Positions 9,705 through 17,568 of a stretch of 64,000 nucleotides of DNA are shown here, piece after piece (within the stretch, counting starts at the first letter, position 1; every line of letters begins with the position of its first letter). The notes beneath the pieces are model-generated. The model searched no databases, was not told the origin of the DNA, and saw only the letters and a program-made list of their open reading frames with translations. The translations under genes and the position numbers were made by a program. Source of the stretch: Xenophilus azovorans DSM 13620 (GTDB taxonomy: Bacteria; Pseudomonadota; Gammaproteobacteria; Burkholderiales; Burkholderiaceae_C); assembly GCF_000745855.1 (NCBI RefSeq), contig NZ_JQKD01000030.1, positions 1 to 64,000 of the forward strand. Reading direction: 5' to 3'.

Positions 9705-10763
9705 TCAGGCGCCCAGGCCGTTCATCAGCCCGGTGCGCGGATGGCAGTTGACGTATTCGTAGAACTGCTCGTCCGGCCCGAGCACGGCCACCTCGTGGTA
9801 CAGACGCAGCTTCAGGTCGAGATTCAGCGCCTGCACGTAGCGCATGAAGGCGCCGAAGATCTCGACATGGGTGGGGTGGGATTCGGACCAGCGCTCCATG
9901 TCGGCCAGCGCACGCCAGAAGCTCAGCCCGAATGACTTCTCCTGCGGCTGGCCCGCCGCGTCCAGGTGCCGCATGTAGCGGTTGCTGTAGCAACCCACCT
10001 GCAGGCCCTGGCGCTCCAGGAAATCCATCCCCGCGCGCAGCACCGGCTCGATCTGCTCCAGGTACAGCATGCGCTCCCTGCCTTGGGTCCCGCTCCAGTC
10101 CTGGCCCGAGCGGATCAGCGCGAGGTGGTCGTGGCCGGCGATGCGAACGCGCCGGCCGGGCTCCGGCACATCGGCGGCCACGGCACGCGCGCCCGACGGC
10201 CTCATCGCATCGGTCTGCGACAGCGGCAGGCGGTCGCGCATCGATCCCCAGTAGCCATGCTCCTGGATCTCGCCGCTCAGGCGCCCCATCGCCACGCCCG
10301 CGCCCTCCAGGGCGTCCGGCGTACTGAACAGGGTTTCGAAACGCGCCACGTGCGGCGTGGCGATCTCCCTGAAGTAGCCGATTCCCTCGTGCAGCCGTTC
10401 CTCCGACTGCCACCAGCCGCGCACGGCCGGCGCATCCCGCCAGCGGGCGAAGGCCTGGGCATCGGTCCAGTAGCCGATGGCCACCATGTTGTCGAATCCA
10501 TCGGCGTCGACGCCATGCGTCAGGTCGTGATGCAGCGGGCCGTCGGGCGCCGCGAACCCGGCGGCGATGCCGCGCAGCGCGGCACAGGCCTGCCCCAGCC
10601 GCCCGGCACCCCGCGACTGCACGCCGAACAGGCCGATCACGACGCGGGTGACCGCGGCCGGTGCGTGCGCCGCCCAGGCCGGATAGGGAGGCGCATAGTC
10701 GTCCTCGACGCGGCGCTGGCGCGTCCGGGGGCATCGCAGGTGCTCGGCGATCGCGGATTCCAT
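9705..10763 (-). CDS. Aldoxime dehydratase (heme-containing)
   Basis: This 352-aa protein dehydrates aldoximes (R-CH=NOH) to nitriles. It has the Oxd family layout: start ESAIAEHLRCPRTRQRRV, the segment NMVAIGYWTDAQAFARW, GYWGSMRDRLPLSQTD, HDHLALIRSGQDW (with R178 and S219 at positions matching active-site residues of the family), SHPTHVEIFGAFMR (proximal heme His region, 295-308) and LRLYHEV with H323 as the likely distal catalytic His. Length equals known Oxd enzymes (about 351-353 aa). It lies 17 nt downstream of the nitrilase gene on the same strand, so nitrile product can be passed to hydrolysis. Aliphatic or arylacetaldoxime preference cannot be told from sequence. Confidence 0.93.
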   Translation of the reverse strand: MESAIAEHLRCPRTRQRRVEDDYAPPYPAWAAHAPAAVTRVVIGLFGVQSRGAGRLGQACAALRGIAAGFAAPDGPLHHDLTHGVDADGFDNMVAIGYWTDAQAFARWRDAPAVRGWWQSEERLHEGIGYFREIATPHVARFETLFSTPDALEGAGVAMGRLSGEIQEHGYWGSMRDRLPLSQTDAMRPSGARAVAADVPEPGRRVRIAGHDHLALIRSGQDWSGTQGRERMLYLEQIEPVLRAGMDFLERQGLQVGCYSNRYMRHLDAAGQPQEKSFGLSFWRALADMERWSESHPTHVEIFGAFMRYVQALNLDLKLRLYHEVAVLGPDEQFYEYVNCHPRTGLMNGLGA

Positions 10764-10780
10764 GGCAGGCTCCCCGTGCG

Positions 10781-11821
10781 TCAGGCCGCCACCGGCACGT
10801 GCACCGCCGGCGTAGGCTCGGAATCGTCCTGCGCGATTTCGACGGCATCGGCCTCCGGCCGGCCCTGCAGGACGACGGGCCGGCGGCGCGTGCGGTCCAG
10901 CAGCAGCCGCGTGACGTCGGGGCGGGCGTAGTGGCCGCTGGGGTCCGCGGCGGTCTTGGCCAGCGCGATCGCGCCGAGGTCGATGTCGACGACCAGCAAG
11001 CCCTCCTGGTCCTCGGCCAGCGGCGTTCCCAGCGAGGTGCCGTCCGGGCCGTAGATGCGCGCGAAGCCGCCGCCCGCCTTGAGCAGTTGCTGCTTGGCGG
11101 GGTCGGTGCACATCAGCTCGACCATGGCGGGAGAAACCGTGGCGCAGGGCGCGAGCACGAAGCACTGGCCCTCCACCGCGTAGATCTGGCTCGCGGCGTT
11201 GTTGACCTCCGGGCCCAGCGCATGCGCGGCGCCGCGGTACAGCGAGAAGCTCGGCCAGGCCGCGCAGTGGATCTGCTCGTTCTGCGCGTACAGCGCGTAC
11301 TTGCTCAGCGGCTGCAGGTGCTCCCAGCAGCACAGCGAGCCGATGCGGCCGAGCGGCGTGTCCACCACCCCCAGGTCCGAGCCGTCGCCCTCGCCGTAGA
11401 CCGTGCGCTCCACGTGCGTGGGCTTGAGCTTGCGCCGCGCCTGCACGGTACGGCCGTGGTCGTCGATCAGGGCCTGCGCGATGTACAGGCTGCCGCCCGC
11501 CTTCTCGCTGTAGCCCAGCGAGACCCACAGGCCATGCTCGCGCGCGGCCTGTGCGATGCGCTCGAATTCCGGCGAGCCCACCACCAGCGAGTTGTCGGCA
11601 TAGCGCTGCGCGAACTGCATGCCCCAGGCCGGCGAGTCCAGCCAGATCCACCAGGGATAGCCCGGAATCCAGGTCTCGGGGAAGGCGATGAGCTTCACGC
11701 CCTGCGACGCCGCCTGCGCCATCAGGGCCAGGGTCTTGTCGATGGCGCCGTCGAGGTCGAGGAAGGCGGGTGCGGCCTGAACGGCGGCAACGCGGAGTTG
11801 GGGATGGATGGTGCTGGGCAT
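10781..11821 (-). CDS. Nitrilase (aliphatic/aromatic nitrilase branch)
   Basis: This 346-aa carbon-nitrogen hydrolase converts a nitrile to the carboxylic acid and ammonia. The catalytic triad is visible: E49 in FPETWIPGYP, K131 in ARRKLKPTHVERT and C165 in GSLCCWEHLQPLSKY. These spacings match plant-associated and Rhodococcus-type nitrilases rather than amidases or cyanide hydratases. The start MPSTIHPQLRVAAVQAAP is preferred over an upstream in-frame Met because it fits the family. It is the first gene of a two-gene operon with the aldoxime dehydratase and is divergent from an AraC regulator across 170 bp, so control by that regulator is likely. It is cytoplasmic. Confidence 0.95.
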   Translation of the reverse strand: MPSTIHPQLRVAAVQAAPAFLDLDGAIDKTLALMAQAASQGVKLIAFPETWIPGYPWWIWLDSPAWGMQFAQRYADNSLVVGSPEFERIAQAAREHGLWVSLGYSEKAGGSLYIAQALIDDHGRTVQARRKLKPTHVERTVYGEGDGSDLGVVDTPLGRIGSLCCWEHLQPLSKYALYAQNEQIHCAAWPSFSLYRGAAHALGPEVNNAASQIYAVEGQCFVLAPCATVSPAMVELMCTDPAKQQLLKAGGGFARIYGPDGTSLGTPLAEDQEGLLVVDIDLGAIALAKTAADPSGHYARPDVTRLLLDRTRRRPVVLQGRPEADAVEIAQDDSEPTPAVHVPVAA

Positions 11822-11991
11822 GCGGGCCTCCGATGCGTGTGGTGGATGCGGTCCCCGTGCCGCACGCGCCGGGTTTGCGCTGTGGCATGCGGGTTGCATG
11901 AAGCGTAGATTTGCCGTGCCGCGACGCCTTGACCACGGCTTGCAGCGTTCTTGTCCCTGCGTCGCATTCCGCTCCCCAGGAGGTTTCCACG
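11822..11991. promoter_or_regulatory. Divergent control region between nitrilase and AraC regulator
   Basis: This 170-bp gap holds both promoters of the aldoxime-nitrile module. The words GTGGCATGCGG and GTTGCATGAAG lie next to each other around 11880-11903 and could be half-sites for the AraC protein. CCAGGAGG at about 11976-11983 is a strong ribosome site for the regulator gene. No confident -35/-10 pair was found. Confidence 0.4.
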
Positions 11992-12972
11992 ATGACCCCG
12001 TTGCTCAGCACCGATGCCGTGCCGCGCGCCCAGCGGCTGGCCTACTGGACGGACATGATCTGCAACGTCTACGTGCAGCTCGGCTGCGACCCGGTGCGCG
12101 GCGAGCGGCCCGGCGACTTCCAGGGCAGCATCCATCAGCACGCGCTGCCGGGGCTGGACCTCTCGGTGGTGCGCTCGGAGCCGCAGAGGGTGCTGCGCAC
12201 GCCCGGCCACATCGCCAGATCGGGCGACGACTGCTTCCTGGTGAGCATCCAGGCGCGCGGGCGTGGCGTGGTGCGCCAGGACGGCCGCGACGCGATGCTG
12301 CAGCCCGGCGACTTCGCGCTCTACGACAGCACGCGACCGTACGAGCTGCTGTTCGAGAGCCGCTTCGCGCAGATCGTGCTCAAGCTGCCCGGCGAGCGGC
12401 TGCGCGGCGAACTGCGCGACACGCAGGCGCTGACGGCCACCACCGTCTCGGGCCGCGAAGGCGCAGGCCATCTGCTGCTGGGCATGGTGCGCACCCTGCA
12501 CGAAGACGTCCATCGGCTGCCGCCGGCCTCGGCGCTCGCCGTGGCACAGGGCGTGCAGAGCATCCTGGTGGCGGGGCTGCAGAGCCTGCCGGCGGCGCGC
12601 GTGCCGGCGCCGAGCCGCCTGGCGGCCTACCACCTCGCGCGCGTCAAGCAGTGCATCGAGGAGCGGCTGTGCGACCCGGAGCTATCGGTGAGCCGGCTGG
12701 CGGCGGGCCTGGGCGTCTCGGCGAGCCACATCCACCGGGTCTTCCGCAGCGAGCCGCTGACGCCGGCGCAATACATCTGGGAGCAGCGGCTGCAGGCCTG
12801 CAGCCGCGACCTGCTCGACCCGCGCCTGGCGGGCCGGCCCGTGGCCGACATCGCCTATGGCCGCGGCTTCAGCGACGCGGCACACTTCAGCCGCGCCTTC
12901 CGCGAACGCTTCGGCCGCACGCCGCGCGAATGGCGGCGCCAGCAGGCCGCGCCTACAGCAGGAACGGAATGA
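11992..12972 (+). CDS. AraC-family transcriptional regulator of the aldoxime-nitrile operon
   Basis: This is a 326-aa regulator. The N-terminal ~170 residues form an AraC-binding-like domain (RSGDDCFLVSIQARGRGVV, then LQPGDFALYDSTRPYEL). The C-terminus has two helix-turn-helix motifs: LSVSRLAAGLGVSASHIHR and VADIAYGRGFSDAAHFSRA, followed by FRERFGRTPREWRR. The ATG follows AGGAGG at good distance, which decides the start against an upstream in-frame Met. It is divergent from nitrilase and aldoxime dehydratase genes, so it probably activates them in response to an aldoxime or nitrile; this is inference from position. Its last 20 nt overlap the 3' end of the convergent methyltransferase gene. 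Confidence 0.93.
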   Translation: MTPLLSTDAVPRAQRLAYWTDMICNVYVQLGCDPVRGERPGDFQGSIHQHALPGLDLSVVRSEPQRVLRTPGHIARSGDDCFLVSIQARGRGVVRQDGRDAMLQPGDFALYDSTRPYELLFESRFAQIVLKLPGERLRGELRDTQALTATTVSGREGAGHLLLGMVRTLHEDVHRLPPASALAVAQGVQSILVAGLQSLPAARVPAPSRLAAYHLARVKQCIEERLCDPELSVSRLAAGLGVSASHIHRVFRSEPLTPAQYIWEQRLQACSRDLLDPRLAGRPVADIAYGRGFSDAAHFSRAFRERFGRTPREWRRQQAAPTAGTE

Positions 12973-13510
12973 AGCGCCGCGTGCGCGCCATGTAGTCGCG
13001 GTAGGCCTCGCCGAAGTGCGCCAGGCACTCCTGCTCGTCGCGCAGCGCGGTGAGCACCAGCAGCAGCGTGGCGGCCAGCACCAGCGCCGTGCCGGCCCAC
13101 GAGGGCTGCTTGAGGAAGGCGGCCCACGCCAGCGCGATCAGCGCGGCGTACATCGGGTGCCGGATGTAGCGGAAGGCGCCGGAGGTCACCAGCGCGCTGG
13201 TGCGCTCGAAGCCGTAGAGCGCGGGATCGTCGTCGCGCTGCGCACCGGGGCGGCCCTCGCGCCGCAGCCGCCGCACGGCATGCAGCGGCAGCCAGGCCGA
13301 CAGCACCAGCAGCGGCCACGACAGCAGCTGGTGCGGCGCCAGCGGGTCGTCGTGCCACACGGGCAGGTTCAGCACCACCAGGCCCAGGATGCATTCCCAG
13401 GCGAAGAAGCGGTAGAAGCCGTGCGAGCCGGGCCGGCGCAGCGGCCGGCGCGAGGCGTACGCGAGCGCGGCGGTGCCGGCGATGAACAGCAGGACCTGGA
13501 ACTGGAGCAT
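12953..13510 (-). CDS. Isoprenylcysteine carboxyl methyltransferase (ICMT)-family membrane methyltransferase
   Basis: This 185-aa protein has four or five hydrophobic helices and the ICMT/PEMT C-terminal signature: TSGAFRYIRHPMYAALIAL, then RDEQECLAHFGEAYRDYM. These bind S-adenosylmethionine in related enzymes. Bacterial members methylate diverse small or membrane substrates. It is the last gene of the leftward resorcinol-type cluster (9-nt gap after the ketosynthase-like gene), so O- or C-methylation of the cluster product is a reasonable guess. It overlaps the convergent AraC gene by 20 nt at the 3' ends. Family assignment is good; substrate unknown. Confidence 0.82.
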   Translation of the reverse strand: MLQFQVLLFIAGTAALAYASRRPLRRPGSHGFYRFFAWECILGLVVLNLPVWHDDPLAPHQLLSWPLLVLSAWLPLHAVRRLRREGRPGAQRDDDPALYGFERTSALVTSGAFRYIRHPMYAALIALAWAAFLKQPSWAGTALVLAATLLLVLTALRDEQECLAHFGEAYRDYMARTRRFIPFLL

Positions 13511-13519
13511 CGGGCGACT

Positions 13520-14023
13520 CTACTCCGGCACCCAGCGCTGCCAGGCCGTGCGCAGCCGGTCGCCGTCTTCCTCGACGCGGCCGAACAACAGCCCCGCGGG
13601 CGCCGCGCCGGCCAGCGCCAGCCGCAGCAGCGCCTGCGCGTCGCGGCCGGTCACGAAGGCCGCATCGCCGCGCCAGCCGAGCGCCTGCCCCAGCGCCGCC
13701 AGCATCATCGCCGGCTGGCCCTGCATGAAGTGGAAGGGCATGGGCAGCAGGCCGGCGCGCACCTGGCCGATGCCGGTGCGCATGGCGCCTTGCGCGCCGC
13801 TCAGGCTCCACACCCGCACGCGGGCCGCGGGCGGCAGCGCCGCCTCGCCCGCCTCGTCCAGGCAGCGGCATGCGCCGTACAGCGCCAGCTCGGCCCACAC
13901 GCCAATGCGGCGCGGGCGCTGGCCGAGGCGCTGCGCCAGCGCATCGCGCCAGTCGGCAGGCAGCGCGGGCAGGTCCACCTGCGCCGCCAGGCGCCAGCCG
14001 GGCATTGGGGCGATCGCGTTCAT
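13520..14023 (-). CDS. Beta-ketoacyl synthase-like N-terminal-domain protein
   Basis: This 167-aa protein resembles the short ketosynthase-like proteins found beside acyl carrier protein and ketosynthase genes in aryl-polyene and resorcinol clusters. Visible stretches include WRDALAQRLGQRPRRIGVW, RVRVWSLSGAQGAMRTGIG and MPFHFMQGQPAMMLAALGQ. No active-site Cys in a TACS-like context exists, so it cannot act alone as a condensing enzyme. It may be a structural or chain-length partner of the neighbouring ketosynthase. It overlaps the ketosynthase stop by 4 nt (ATGA), indicating coupled synthesis, which supports a complex. The assignment rests on context and weak similarity. Confidence 0.6.
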   Translation of the reverse strand: MNAIAPMPGWRLAAQVDLPALPADWRDALAQRLGQRPRRIGVWAELALYGACRCLDEAGEAALPPAARVRVWSLSGAQGAMRTGIGQVRAGLLPMPFHFMQGQPAMMLAALGQALGWRGDAAFVTGRDAQALLRLALAGAAPAGLLFGRVEEDGDRLRTAWQRWVPE

Positions 14024-15099
14024 GCGTCGCCGTCCTCCAGCACCAGCGCGGCATGGCCGCCGCCGAAACCGATCGACAGGGCCAGGATGTGGCGCGGGTG
14101 CAGGGGCCCGTCACCCGCGAACGCCACGCCCAGCGCGGGTTCGGCGATTTCCTGCATCGCCGGCCAGGCCTGCGCCTCGGCGCAGCCCATCAGCAGCGCC
14201 AGCTCGGCCGCGCCGGAGGCGCCCAGCGCATGCCCGATGGCGCCCTTGAAGCTCGCCATCGGCGGCGGTGTGCCGAACAGCGCACGCAGCGCGCCGGCCT
14301 CGACCGCGTCGTTGGCCGGGCTGCCGGCGGCCTGCGGCTTGACCAGGCCGATGTCGGCCGGCTGCAGGCCGCTGCGCGCCAGTGCCTGCCGGCACACCGC
14401 GACGATCGTGTCGTGCTGCGCGCCCGTCGGGTTGCGGCCGTCGGCGATGTTGGCGCCGCCGCGCAGCCGCCAGCGCGCCGGCGCCGCCGTCAGGTGCAGG
14501 GCGGCCACGGCCTCGCCGAGCACCAGCCCGTCGCGCTCCGCGCCGAAGGGCCGGGCGTGCTGCGGCGAGAGCAGCTGCATCGCGCCGAAGCCGGCCACGG
14601 AGAAGCGGTTGCGCAGTTCCACGCCCAGCACCAGCGCCTGCGTCGCCTCGCCGGCCTGGAGCAGGTCCATCGCCGCCAGCACGGCATTGAGCGACGAGGT
14701 GCAGGCGGTCGAGACGGTGAAGACCGGCCCGCGCCACGCCAGCGCCTGCGCCACGGCCTCGCCGAAGGTCTGCAGGTCGCCGGCGAAGGGGCCGGCCGGC
14801 GCGCCGCCCTCCTCCTCGAAGCCGGCGTCGAGCGAGGAGGAGCCGATCAGGAGCGGCACGTCCGCGCGCGGATCCACACCGCCACACTGCGCCGCCACCT
14901 CGCGCACGTGAGCGACCAGCCGGTCCAGCCACGCGCCGCCCGCATCGGGCAGGCGGTGGACGGGCCACGCGAAGCCTTCCGCCACATCCACATGCTCCGG
15001 CGCACCCTCACCAAGACGCAGCGCCTCAACCACGCCCGGTACGCCCTCGCCCAGTGGGCAAACGAGGCCCATGCCCGCAACGTAGACGCCGTGGCTCAC
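14020..15099 (-). CDS. Beta-ketoacyl-ACP synthase (KAS I/II-like) with altered active site
   Basis: This 359-aa thiolase-fold condensing enzyme has the nucleophile C133 in TVSTACTSSLNA and the second His H290 in KGAIGHALGASGA. The first catalytic His, normally in an HGTGT motif, is replaced by Gln: KPQAAGSPANDAVEA (Q256). The change could shift activity from condensation to decarboxylation or chain-length control, as in ketosynthase-like partner proteins; this is inference. It is shorter than FabF (about 410 aa). The start is GTG, overlapping the ACP stop (GTGA). With the ACP and the 167-aa ketosynthase-like protein it forms the chain-building part of the cluster. Confidence 0.87.
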   Translation of the reverse strand: MSHGVYVAGMGLVCPLGEGVPGVVEALRLGEGAPEHVDVAEGFAWPVHRLPDAGGAWLDRLVAHVREVAAQCGGVDPRADVPLLIGSSSLDAGFEEEGGAPAGPFAGDLQTFGEAVAQALAWRGPVFTVSTACTSSLNAVLAAMDLLQAGEATQALVLGVELRNRFSVAGFGAMQLLSPQHARPFGAERDGLVLGEAVAALHLTAAPARWRLRGGANIADGRNPTGAQHDTIVAVCRQALARSGLQPADIGLVKPQAAGSPANDAVEAGALRALFGTPPPMASFKGAIGHALGASGAAELALLMGCAEAQAWPAMQEIAEPALGVAFAGDGPLHPRHILALSIGFGGGHAALVLEDGDA

Positions 15100-15377
15100 A
15101 CGCGCCGCTCGATCAGGTGCTGCGCCAGGCTGGCGATGGAGGCGAGCGCCCGGCGCGTCTCCTTGCTGTCGGGCATGCGCACGCCGTAGCGCTGCTGGAT
15201 CGCCATGGAGATCTGCAGGGCGTCGAGCGAATCGAGGTCCAGCCGCGCGTCGGGGCCGAACAGCGGCTCGTCGTCGCGCAGGCCGCCTTCGGGCGGCTCC
15301 TTCTCGACGGCCTCCAGCAGCACCTGCCGGAGTTCGTCCGCCAGCGCGGCGGCATCGGGGGAAAGGGCTTCGTTCAT
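15096..15377 (-). CDS. Acyl carrier protein
   Basis: This 93-aa carrier protein has the phosphopantetheine attachment Ser S50 in LDLDSLDALQISMAI, followed by QQRYGVRMPDSKETRRALA, typical of ACP helix II to IV. It is a dedicated carrier of the gene cluster, distinct from housekeeping AcpP, which is shorter and has a DSLD motif in another context. It is 14 nt downstream of the ABC permease gene and overlaps the ketosynthase start. No phosphopantetheinyl transferase gene is in the window, so it would rely on one elsewhere. Confidence 0.9.
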   Translation of the reverse strand: MNEALSPDAAALADELRQVLLEAVEKEPPEGGLRDDEPLFGPDARLDLDSLDALQISMAIQQRYGVRMPDSKETRRALASIASLAQHLIERRV

Positions 15378-15391
15378 TCGTCGTCAGGGAG

Positions 15392-16657
15392 TCAAAAGCC
15401 GCGTCGGCGGAACAGCCAGGCCGCCAGCGCCAGCATGGCCAGGCCGAACACCACCAGCCGCAGCACGTGGGGCGCCGCCTCCGCCAGGCCGCCGCCGCGC
15501 AGCAACACGGCCAGCAGCCCTTCCAGGCCCCAGTTCATCGGCGACCACTCGGCCACGCGCTGCATCAGGGGCGGCATCACGAAGCGCGGCACCATGATGC
15601 CGCCCACCGCGCCCATCAGCACGTTGAGGATCGGCCCCACCGTGGCCGCTTGCGCATGGGTGCGCACGGCGCAGGCCAGCGCCAGCGACAGGCCCACCGC
15701 CGCCACGCCGGTCGCCAGCAGCACCACGGCGAGCGCGGCGCCGTCCACGCCGGCCAGCGACAGCGCCTCGCCGCCCAGCAGCGGCATCACCCACACGCCC
15801 ACCGCCAGCATCAGCAGCGCCTGCAGCGCGTTCACGCCCAGGTAGGGGATGGCCTTGGAGGCGAGCATCAGCGCCGGCGGCACGCCCAGGCTGCGCAGCC
15901 GCGCCAGCGTGCCACTGCTGCGCTCCTGGATGAACAGGCTGGACATCGAGGCGACGACGAAGAACATGCCGAACACCAGCCAGGCCGGCACGTTCTGCTG
16001 CACGGCCGTGGGCCGCACGGCGCCGCCGGCGAAGCGCTCGGCCTGCACCAGCGCGGCCATCGACGCGCCGGGCGAGGCGCCGGCGCTCATGTATTCGAGG
16101 CGCGCCTTGGCGTCGCCGGCGGTGCCGACCAGCTCGGCGCGCAGGGCGTTGAAGAAATGGCCGTCGATGCCCGGTTCGGTCAGCAGGCGCAGGTGGGCGG
16201 CGGTCGGCAGCGCGGGCGCATCCAGCGCGGCGGACAGGCCCGGCTCCAGCACGACGACGTACTTGAGTTCGCCGCTGCGCAGCGCCTCGCGCCAGTCGGC
16301 AGGCAGCGGCCGCGGCTCGCCGTGCGCGCGCACCCACAGGCCCTGCACCAGCCGCGCCGCGTCGCCGGCGTCGCGCACGTCCAGTGCGTACGGCAGCGAC
16401 GCGGCCGGCGGGTTGTAGTAGTGCTGCAGTGCCAGCGACATCAGCACGATGAAGATCATCGGCATGACGAACAGCGCGCCCAGGCCGTGCAGGTCGCGGC
16501 GCAGGGCCAGCAGCTCCTTGCGGATCAGCGCGGCGAGGATGGCCCCCACGCTCCCCGCTTCGCGTGGTTCGCTGCCCCCCGAGGGGGCGCTCGCGCCTTC
16601 GGGCGGCCGGGCGGCGCTCGGGCGCAGCCCATCGTCGGCGGGTCGCCTATTCAGCAT
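15392..16657 (-). CDS. ABC-2 type transporter permease of the resorcinol-type cluster
   Basis: This 421-aa ABC-2 permease has one N-terminal transmembrane helix (LFVMPMIFIVLMSLALQHY), a large periplasmic domain (about residues 75-225) and five C-terminal helices (for example WLVFGMFFVVASMSSLF). It pairs with the ATPase encoded upstream, overlapping it by 11 nt. Direction is probably export of the cluster product. Residues about 11-38 are a low-complexity, Pro/Ser/Gly-rich stretch containing [15 protein letters not shown]; this is encoded by a dispersed DNA repeat (see the repeat entry) and is not typical of the family. A Met after the repeat is absent, so either the protein carries the insert or it starts at another codon. 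Confidence 0.88.
   Translation of the reverse strand: MLNRRPADDGLRPSAARPPEGASAPSGGSEPREAGSVGAILAALIRKELLALRRDLHGLGALFVMPMIFIVLMSLALQHYYNPPAASLPYALDVRDAGDAARLVQGLWVRAHGEPRPLPADWREALRSGELKYVVVLEPGLSAALDAPALPTAAHLRLLTEPGIDGHFFNALRAELVGTAGDAKARLEYMSAGASPGASMAALVQAERFAGGAVRPTAVQQNVPAWLVFGMFFVVASMSSLFIQERSSGTLARLRSLGVPPALMLASKAIPYLGVNALQALLMLAVGVWVMPLLGGEALSLAGVDGAALAVVLLATGVAAVGLSLALACAVRTHAQAATVGPILNVLMGAVGGIMVPRFVMPPLMQRVAEWSPMNWGLEGLLAVLLRGGGLAEAAPHVLRLVVFGLAMLALAAWLFRRRGF
16541..16625 (-). repeat. Dispersed repeat copy A (CCCCCTCGGGGGG core), inside the permease gene
   Basis: On the minus strand this copy contains GCGCCCCCTCGGGGGGCAGC followed by a GAA-CCACGCGAAG-CG stretch and GAGCGTGGGGGCC. 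It shares its core and flanks with copies at about 34473-34553 and 46447-46530. It lies in frame and encodes the [12 protein letters not shown] peptide near the N-terminus of the permease. Confidence 0.7.
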
Positions 16658-17561
16658 CGCGCAGCGAGCGGTGGGTGAGCGCCATGAAGAGCTGCTCCAG
16701 GTTCTGGCGCCCGAAGTCGATGTGCTGCGGCTGCACGCCGGCGGCGTCCAGCGCCGCCAGCACCTCGGCCGGCCGCGCCGCGTCGTCGAGCTGCACGCTC
16801 CACTCCTCGCCCATCCGCGCGACCCGGCCGAAGCGCGCCAGCGTGTCGGCATGCAGCCCCGGCGCGCGCAGGCGCAGGACGCGCCCCCCCTCGGACAGCA
16901 GCTCCGCCAGCGGCCCTTCGCGCAGCAGCCGGCCCTGGTCGAGGATCGCCACGCGGTCGGCGATGGCCTCGATCTCCTCCATGTAGTGCGAGGCGTAGAT
17001 GACGGCCATGCCCCCGTCGGCCAGCGCGCGGATGGCGTCGAGCACGAAGGCGCGCGACTGCGGGTCCACACCCACGGTCGGCTCGTCGAACAGCACCAGC
17101 TGCGGCTCCGCCAGCAGCGCGATCGCCAGGTTGAGCCGGCGCTTGAGGCCGCCGGACAGGCGCTCCGCGCGCACGTCGGCGAAGGCTTGCAGTTGCGCCG
17201 TCGCCAGGCAGGCGTCGACGCGGGCCGCCCGCCGCGCCCCCGTCAACCGCGCCGCGGCGGCGAAGCAGGCCAGGTTCTCGGCCACGGTGAGCATCGGGTA
17301 GAAGGCGTAGTCCTGCGGCGCCACCGCGATGCGCGTCGGGGCCTCGGCGCGCAGCGCGGCAAGCGGCATGCCGTCCACCTCGACGCGCCCCTCCTGCACC
17401 GGCAGCAGGCCGGCCAGGATGGAGATCAGCGTGGTCTTGCCTGCGCCGTTGGGCCCGAGCAGGCCCAGCACCTGCCCCCGCTGCGCGCCGAGCGACACGC
17501 CGGCGAGCGAGCGCCGCGTCGCCGCGGGGTAGCGGAAGCCGAGCCGGTCGAGGACGAGCAT
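16647..17561 (-). CDS. ABC transporter ATP-binding protein of the resorcinol-type cluster
   Basis: This is a 304-aa ABC ATPase of the multidrug/antibiotic export type (CcmA-like). Walker A is GLLGPNGAGKTTL near residue 40, the signature is ERLSGGLKRRLNLA near 135, Walker B is LVLFDEPTVGVDPQ near 160 and the switch His is in VIYASHYMEE. The C-terminal ~80 residues form an extra domain ending in LEQLFMALTHRSLR, common in drug exporters. The ATG at 17561 lies 7 nt after the acyltransferase-like gene. An in-frame extension upstream has no family similarity. It works with the permease encoded next, which it overlaps. Confidence 0.93.
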   Translation of the reverse strand: MLVLDRLGFRYPAATRRSLAGVSLGAQRGQVLGLLGPNGAGKTTLISILAGLLPVQEGRVEVDGMPLAALRAEAPTRIAVAPQDYAFYPMLTVAENLACFAAAARLTGARRAARVDACLATAQLQAFADVRAERLSGGLKRRLNLAIALLAEPQLVLFDEPTVGVDPQSRAFVLDAIRALADGGMAVIYASHYMEEIEAIADRVAILDQGRLLREGPLAELLSEGGRVLRLRAPGLHADTLARFGRVARMGEEWSVQLDDAARPAEVLAALDAAGVQPQHIDFGRQNLEQLFMALTHRSLRDAE

Positions 17562-17568
17562 GGCGTCG

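Noticed and set aside
9705-12011. 768-codon fusion frame joining aldoxime dehydratase to sequence antisense to the regulator start
   Set aside because: The real start is at 10763; the upstream part overlaps the nitrilase gene in another frame.
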